Below, piece after piece: positions 61,504 through 64,000 of a stretch of 64,000 nucleotides of DNA. The position numbers were made by a program, and so were the translations under genes. The DNA lies in the NCBI GenBank assembly GCA_014860115.1, contig JACZKK010000206.1:1-64000 (forward strand). Direction: 5' to 3'. The notes beneath the pieces were generated by a model that made no database searches, was not told where the DNA came from, and saw nothing but the letters and a program-made list of their open reading frames with translations. Numbering within the stretch: the stretch's first letter is position 1; every line of letters starts with the position of its first letter. Source of the stretch: Ignavibacteriaceae bacterium. GTDB lineage: Bacteria; Bacteroidota; Ignavibacteria; Ignavibacteriales; Ignavibacteriaceae.

Positions 61504-61950
61504 ATGACTGAAGACAGAATAAGTGCTAAAGTACAAATGGGGATACTGAAACCAGCGGGAGAAATATTTGAAGCAATGGTTGAACCTGAAATAATGAACA
61601 AATATTTCATATCAACAAGCACAGGAAGAATGGAAAGCGGAAAATCACTTATCTGGATGTGGGAAGATTTCGAAGGTGAGCACGAAGTCAAAGTTGGAAA
61701 AATTGAAAAAGATAAAGTTGTTTCTTTTGAATGGAGCGGAAGCGGTGCAAATTGTGTGGTCGTTATCACTCTTGAAGCAAAAAGTGAAAACCAAACCCTC
61801 GTTAAAGTAACTGAATCCGAATGGCCGGCGGATTACAAAGGCGCAAACCAATGTATGGGACAAGTTGAAGGCTGGACTCACTTCCTTTGCTGTTTAAAAG
61901 CTTACCTTGAGTATGGAATTAATTTGAGAGTTGGTGGAGTGATAAAATAA
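61504..61950 (+). CDS. SRPBCC/AHSA1-like protein
   Basis: ISAKVQMGILKPAGEIFEAMVEPEIMNKYFISTSTGRME...GWTHFLCCLKAYLEYG. Confidence 0.85.
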   Translation: MTEDRISAKVQMGILKPAGEIFEAMVEPEIMNKYFISTSTGRMESGKSLIWMWEDFEGEHEVKVGKIEKDKVVSFEWSGSGANCVVVITLEAKSENQTLVKVTESEWPADYKGANQCMGQVEGWTHFLCCLKAYLEYGINLRVGGVIK

Positions 61951-61957
61951 CTTCAAC

Positions 61958-62108
61958 TGTCATTCTTACGAACTTGCCTTCGGTAGGTAGGAGTGGGAAT
62001 CCATTTTGTTTACAAAAAGTTTGGAGGGTTCTTCCACCCACGGGTTGTGCCCGCCCGACGATGTCGAGGCTCGCTCACCTCGTCGGCGAAGCCCGACGGG
62101 TCAAAGAC
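61958..62108. repeat. Two adjacent GC-rich nested palindromes
   Basis: gtcattcttacgaacttgccttcggtaggtaggagtgggaatcc and cccgacgatgtCGAGGctcgctcaCCTCGtcggcgaagcccgacggg. Confidence 0.55.
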
Positions 62109-62314
62109 GGCTTTTTTCAATCATAACAAACTCTGCTCTATCCTCCGTCCCCGCAGGATTATTATAAACTATGCTACTTTTTTTGGCATTCTCTCATCTC
62201 ATTTTGAAAGATTGCAGTAAGTATTTTACAGCAATTTTACATCTTCCTGACATTCACAAACCCTCGCCGTTGTATTATCATATTAGAAAAGCCAGAAAAT
62301 CAAGGAGGAATGAA

Positions 62315-63133
62315 ATGAAAAGTCAAATTGTTTTACTATCACTTATAATATTGCTGAGTAATCTGTCTGCTCAGACCTTAAAACTCGAGGAAGCCGAAAC
62401 AAAGCTAGAAGAAAAATTTGTGTACAATGTAGGCTGGACGTTTCTTCACATCGGAACAATCACCCTCAGTACCGAGCGGCTAATTTCCTATCCCGAATTA
62501 GTGAAAATCACTATGGACATTAAAACTGCTCCGCTTCTTCCATTTATAAATATTGACGAACACAATATTGCAATTATAAGAGAGTCTGATGGAATGACCT
62601 TCTACTATTATGGGAAAGAAAAAAATGATAGACAAATTGTTGAGGTAATCAACAGGTTTTATGAATCTGAAAACTTAACCGTACATCAAGTAAAAGACTG
62701 CAGTACGGGGGAACTTATTTGCATCGATACCATCAGATATAACGAGCCATATCTTATTGGAACTTCTTTAGTAAACTACACCAGGAATATTGCGGCAGCT
62801 GGACTAATTAAAACAGCACCAACATTACTGGGAACAAAATTCTATCCCACAACCTTAGACTTTTGCGGTCCGGTTGAATTTGTAGAAACAGAAATCTGTG
62901 AAGAACCAGTAAGAAGTTTTAAATACACCGGTTCTGCAGAATGGGAAGGCAACGCTACTGCAGGTCTTTCCGGTGATTTTACAGGCTGGTTTTCTGATGA
63001 TAGTGAGAAAGTAGTGATCTATGCTGAAATGGAAATATTACTTGGCTCAATTGATATAGAGCTAAGTGAATTTTATAAACCCGGCTGGATACCGCCAACC
63101 AGCAAAAGCTTATTGGTTCAGACAAAAAAGTGA
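62315..63133 (+). CDS. DUF3108-like exported protein
   Basis: ORF 62171..63133; start at MKSQIVLLSLIILLSNLSAQ after AGGAGG; 'EEKFVYNVGWTFLHIGTITLS'. Confidence 0.7.
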   Translation: MKSQIVLLSLIILLSNLSAQTLKLEEAETKLEEKFVYNVGWTFLHIGTITLSTERLISYPELVKITMDIKTAPLLPFINIDEHNIAIIRESDGMTFYYYGKEKNDRQIVEVINRFYESENLTVHQVKDCSTGELICIDTIRYNEPYLIGTSLVNYTRNIAAAGLIKTAPTLLGTKFYPTTLDFCGPVEFVETEICEEPVRSFKYTGSAEWEGNATAGLSGDFTGWFSDDSEKVVIYAEMEILLGSIDIELSEFYKPGWIPPTSKSLLVQTKK

Positions 63134-63144
63134 CTTAAGCAACA

Positions 63145-64000
63145 ATGTCTAATTCAGCAAGAAATAATGTATTAAAAGTATCGGTTGCCTTTCTGGCTGT
63201 TCCGATGTTCTACTTTGTTTTTAATCAATACCGTGATTTATTTAACTGTGAGTTAATCTTATCGAAGCTTAACATAGTTGGATTATCAGCGCTCTTAACA
63301 TTAATACCATACTTCTGTATTATTCTTAGCGATAGCTTTGGATGGAAACACAGCTTTGGCAAAATTAAAAACCAAATTTCTTTCGTTAAATTATTCTTGT
63401 TAAGACTTGCCACCGAAGCTTTACAAACTTCCTTGCCAGGAGGAGCTTTTTACGCTGAAATTGTTAGACCATTTCTATTAAAAAAATATTTCAAGCTGGA
63501 GTACAGTGATAGTATATCTGCCAATATTATAGCGAAGGTTAATATTTTGTTTGCACAAACTCTATTCTTCATTCTCGGAGTTGGAATGTTTACCATTTCC
63601 TTAAGAGATAGATCATTCGTTCTATCACTGCCAGAATATTTACTGTATCCGGCTTTAGTGATTGCTGCTTTCTTTCCGATTCTTGTCACTTACATGCTTT
63701 ACAGAAAAAATTTATTAATAATAATTCTTGATATTTTCAATAAGGTCAACTTTCGGCCCTTGAAAAATTTTATTAGTAAGATAAATCCATCTGTAGTCAG
63801 GATTGATGAAACTATTTCTATCTTTTCAAGATTAAATAAAAGAGATCTTGGCCTAACAATAATTTTCTTCTTTTCAACCTGGATTCTGATGGCAATCGAA
63901 TCGCTTATAATCTTAAGAATGATAGGAGCCAGTGCCGATATTTTTCAGGTAATACTAATTGAATCATTAATTTCATTTGTAAGAATGATATTCTTCTTTA
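63145..64000 (+). CDS. Flippase-like/lysylphosphatidylglycerol-synthase TM-region protein, cut by window edge
   Basis: ATG at 63145, MSNSARNNVLKVSVAFLAVPMFYFVF...LRLATEALQTSLPGGAFYAEIVRPFLL; open to window end. Confidence 0.7.
   Translation, partial: MSNSARNNVLKVSVAFLAVPMFYFVFNQYRDLFNCELILSKLNIVGLSALLTLIPYFCIILSDSFGWKHSFGKIKNQISFVKLFLLRLATEALQTSLPGGAFYAEIVRPFLLKKYFKLEYSDSISANIIAKVNILFAQTLFFILGVGMFTISLRDRSFVLSLPEYLLYPALVIAAFFPILVTYMLYRKNLLIIILDIFNKVNFRPLKNFISKINPSVVRIDETISIFSRLNKRDLGLTIIFFFSTWILMAIESLIILRMIGASADIFQVILIESLISFVRMIFFF

Overview
The window is AT-rich bacterial chromosome. Its recurrent T9SS-type C-terminal tails ('NYPNPFNPTTTI...KMxLLK') fit the Bacteroidota/Ignavibacteria-like part of the tree. 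It is essentially fully coding. Main blocks: (i) a conserved translation/transcription operon on the minus strand (rimP-nusA-infB-rbfA-truB-ribF, ribF cut by the left edge); (ii) a 6.5-25 kb block of exported proteins: a T9SS-tailed S8 protease, an operon with lipoproteins, a predicted beta-barrel/transglutaminase fusion and a FecR/TPR-like protein, a 1043-aa T9SS cargo, a polyproline-stalk lipoprotein and four small outer-membrane beta-barrel genes, plus malQ; (iii) a mixed metabolic block including a DNA methyltransferase, a META-domain lipoprotein and a probable PD-(D/E)XK nuclease packed head to tail, a beta-CASP RNase-like protein and a eukaryote-type citrate synthase; (iv) a DUF1501/DUF1800 pair whose DUF1501 member carries both a Tat-like signal and a T9SS tail; (v) a TolC/MFP/RND efflux operon; (vi) a 1605-aa acyl-CoA-synthetase/GNAT fusion followed by an esterase and an SMS/PAP2-like membrane enzyme; (vii) a coiled-coil protein, an alpha-amylase and an M16 protease pair. 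Not explained by the ORF track: a decayed, frameshifted duplicate of the DedA/YqaA gene in a 480-bp gap, four copies of a 27-bp palindrome just after stop codons, near-identical terminators, nested GC-rich intergenic palindromes, an 8-codon ORF with a strong Shine-Dalgarno before two hairpins, and an operator-like or IS-end-like repeat cluster near 40.25 kb. I saw no CRISPR array, rRNA, tRNA or intact transposase. All family calls come from reading motifs; no searches were run.
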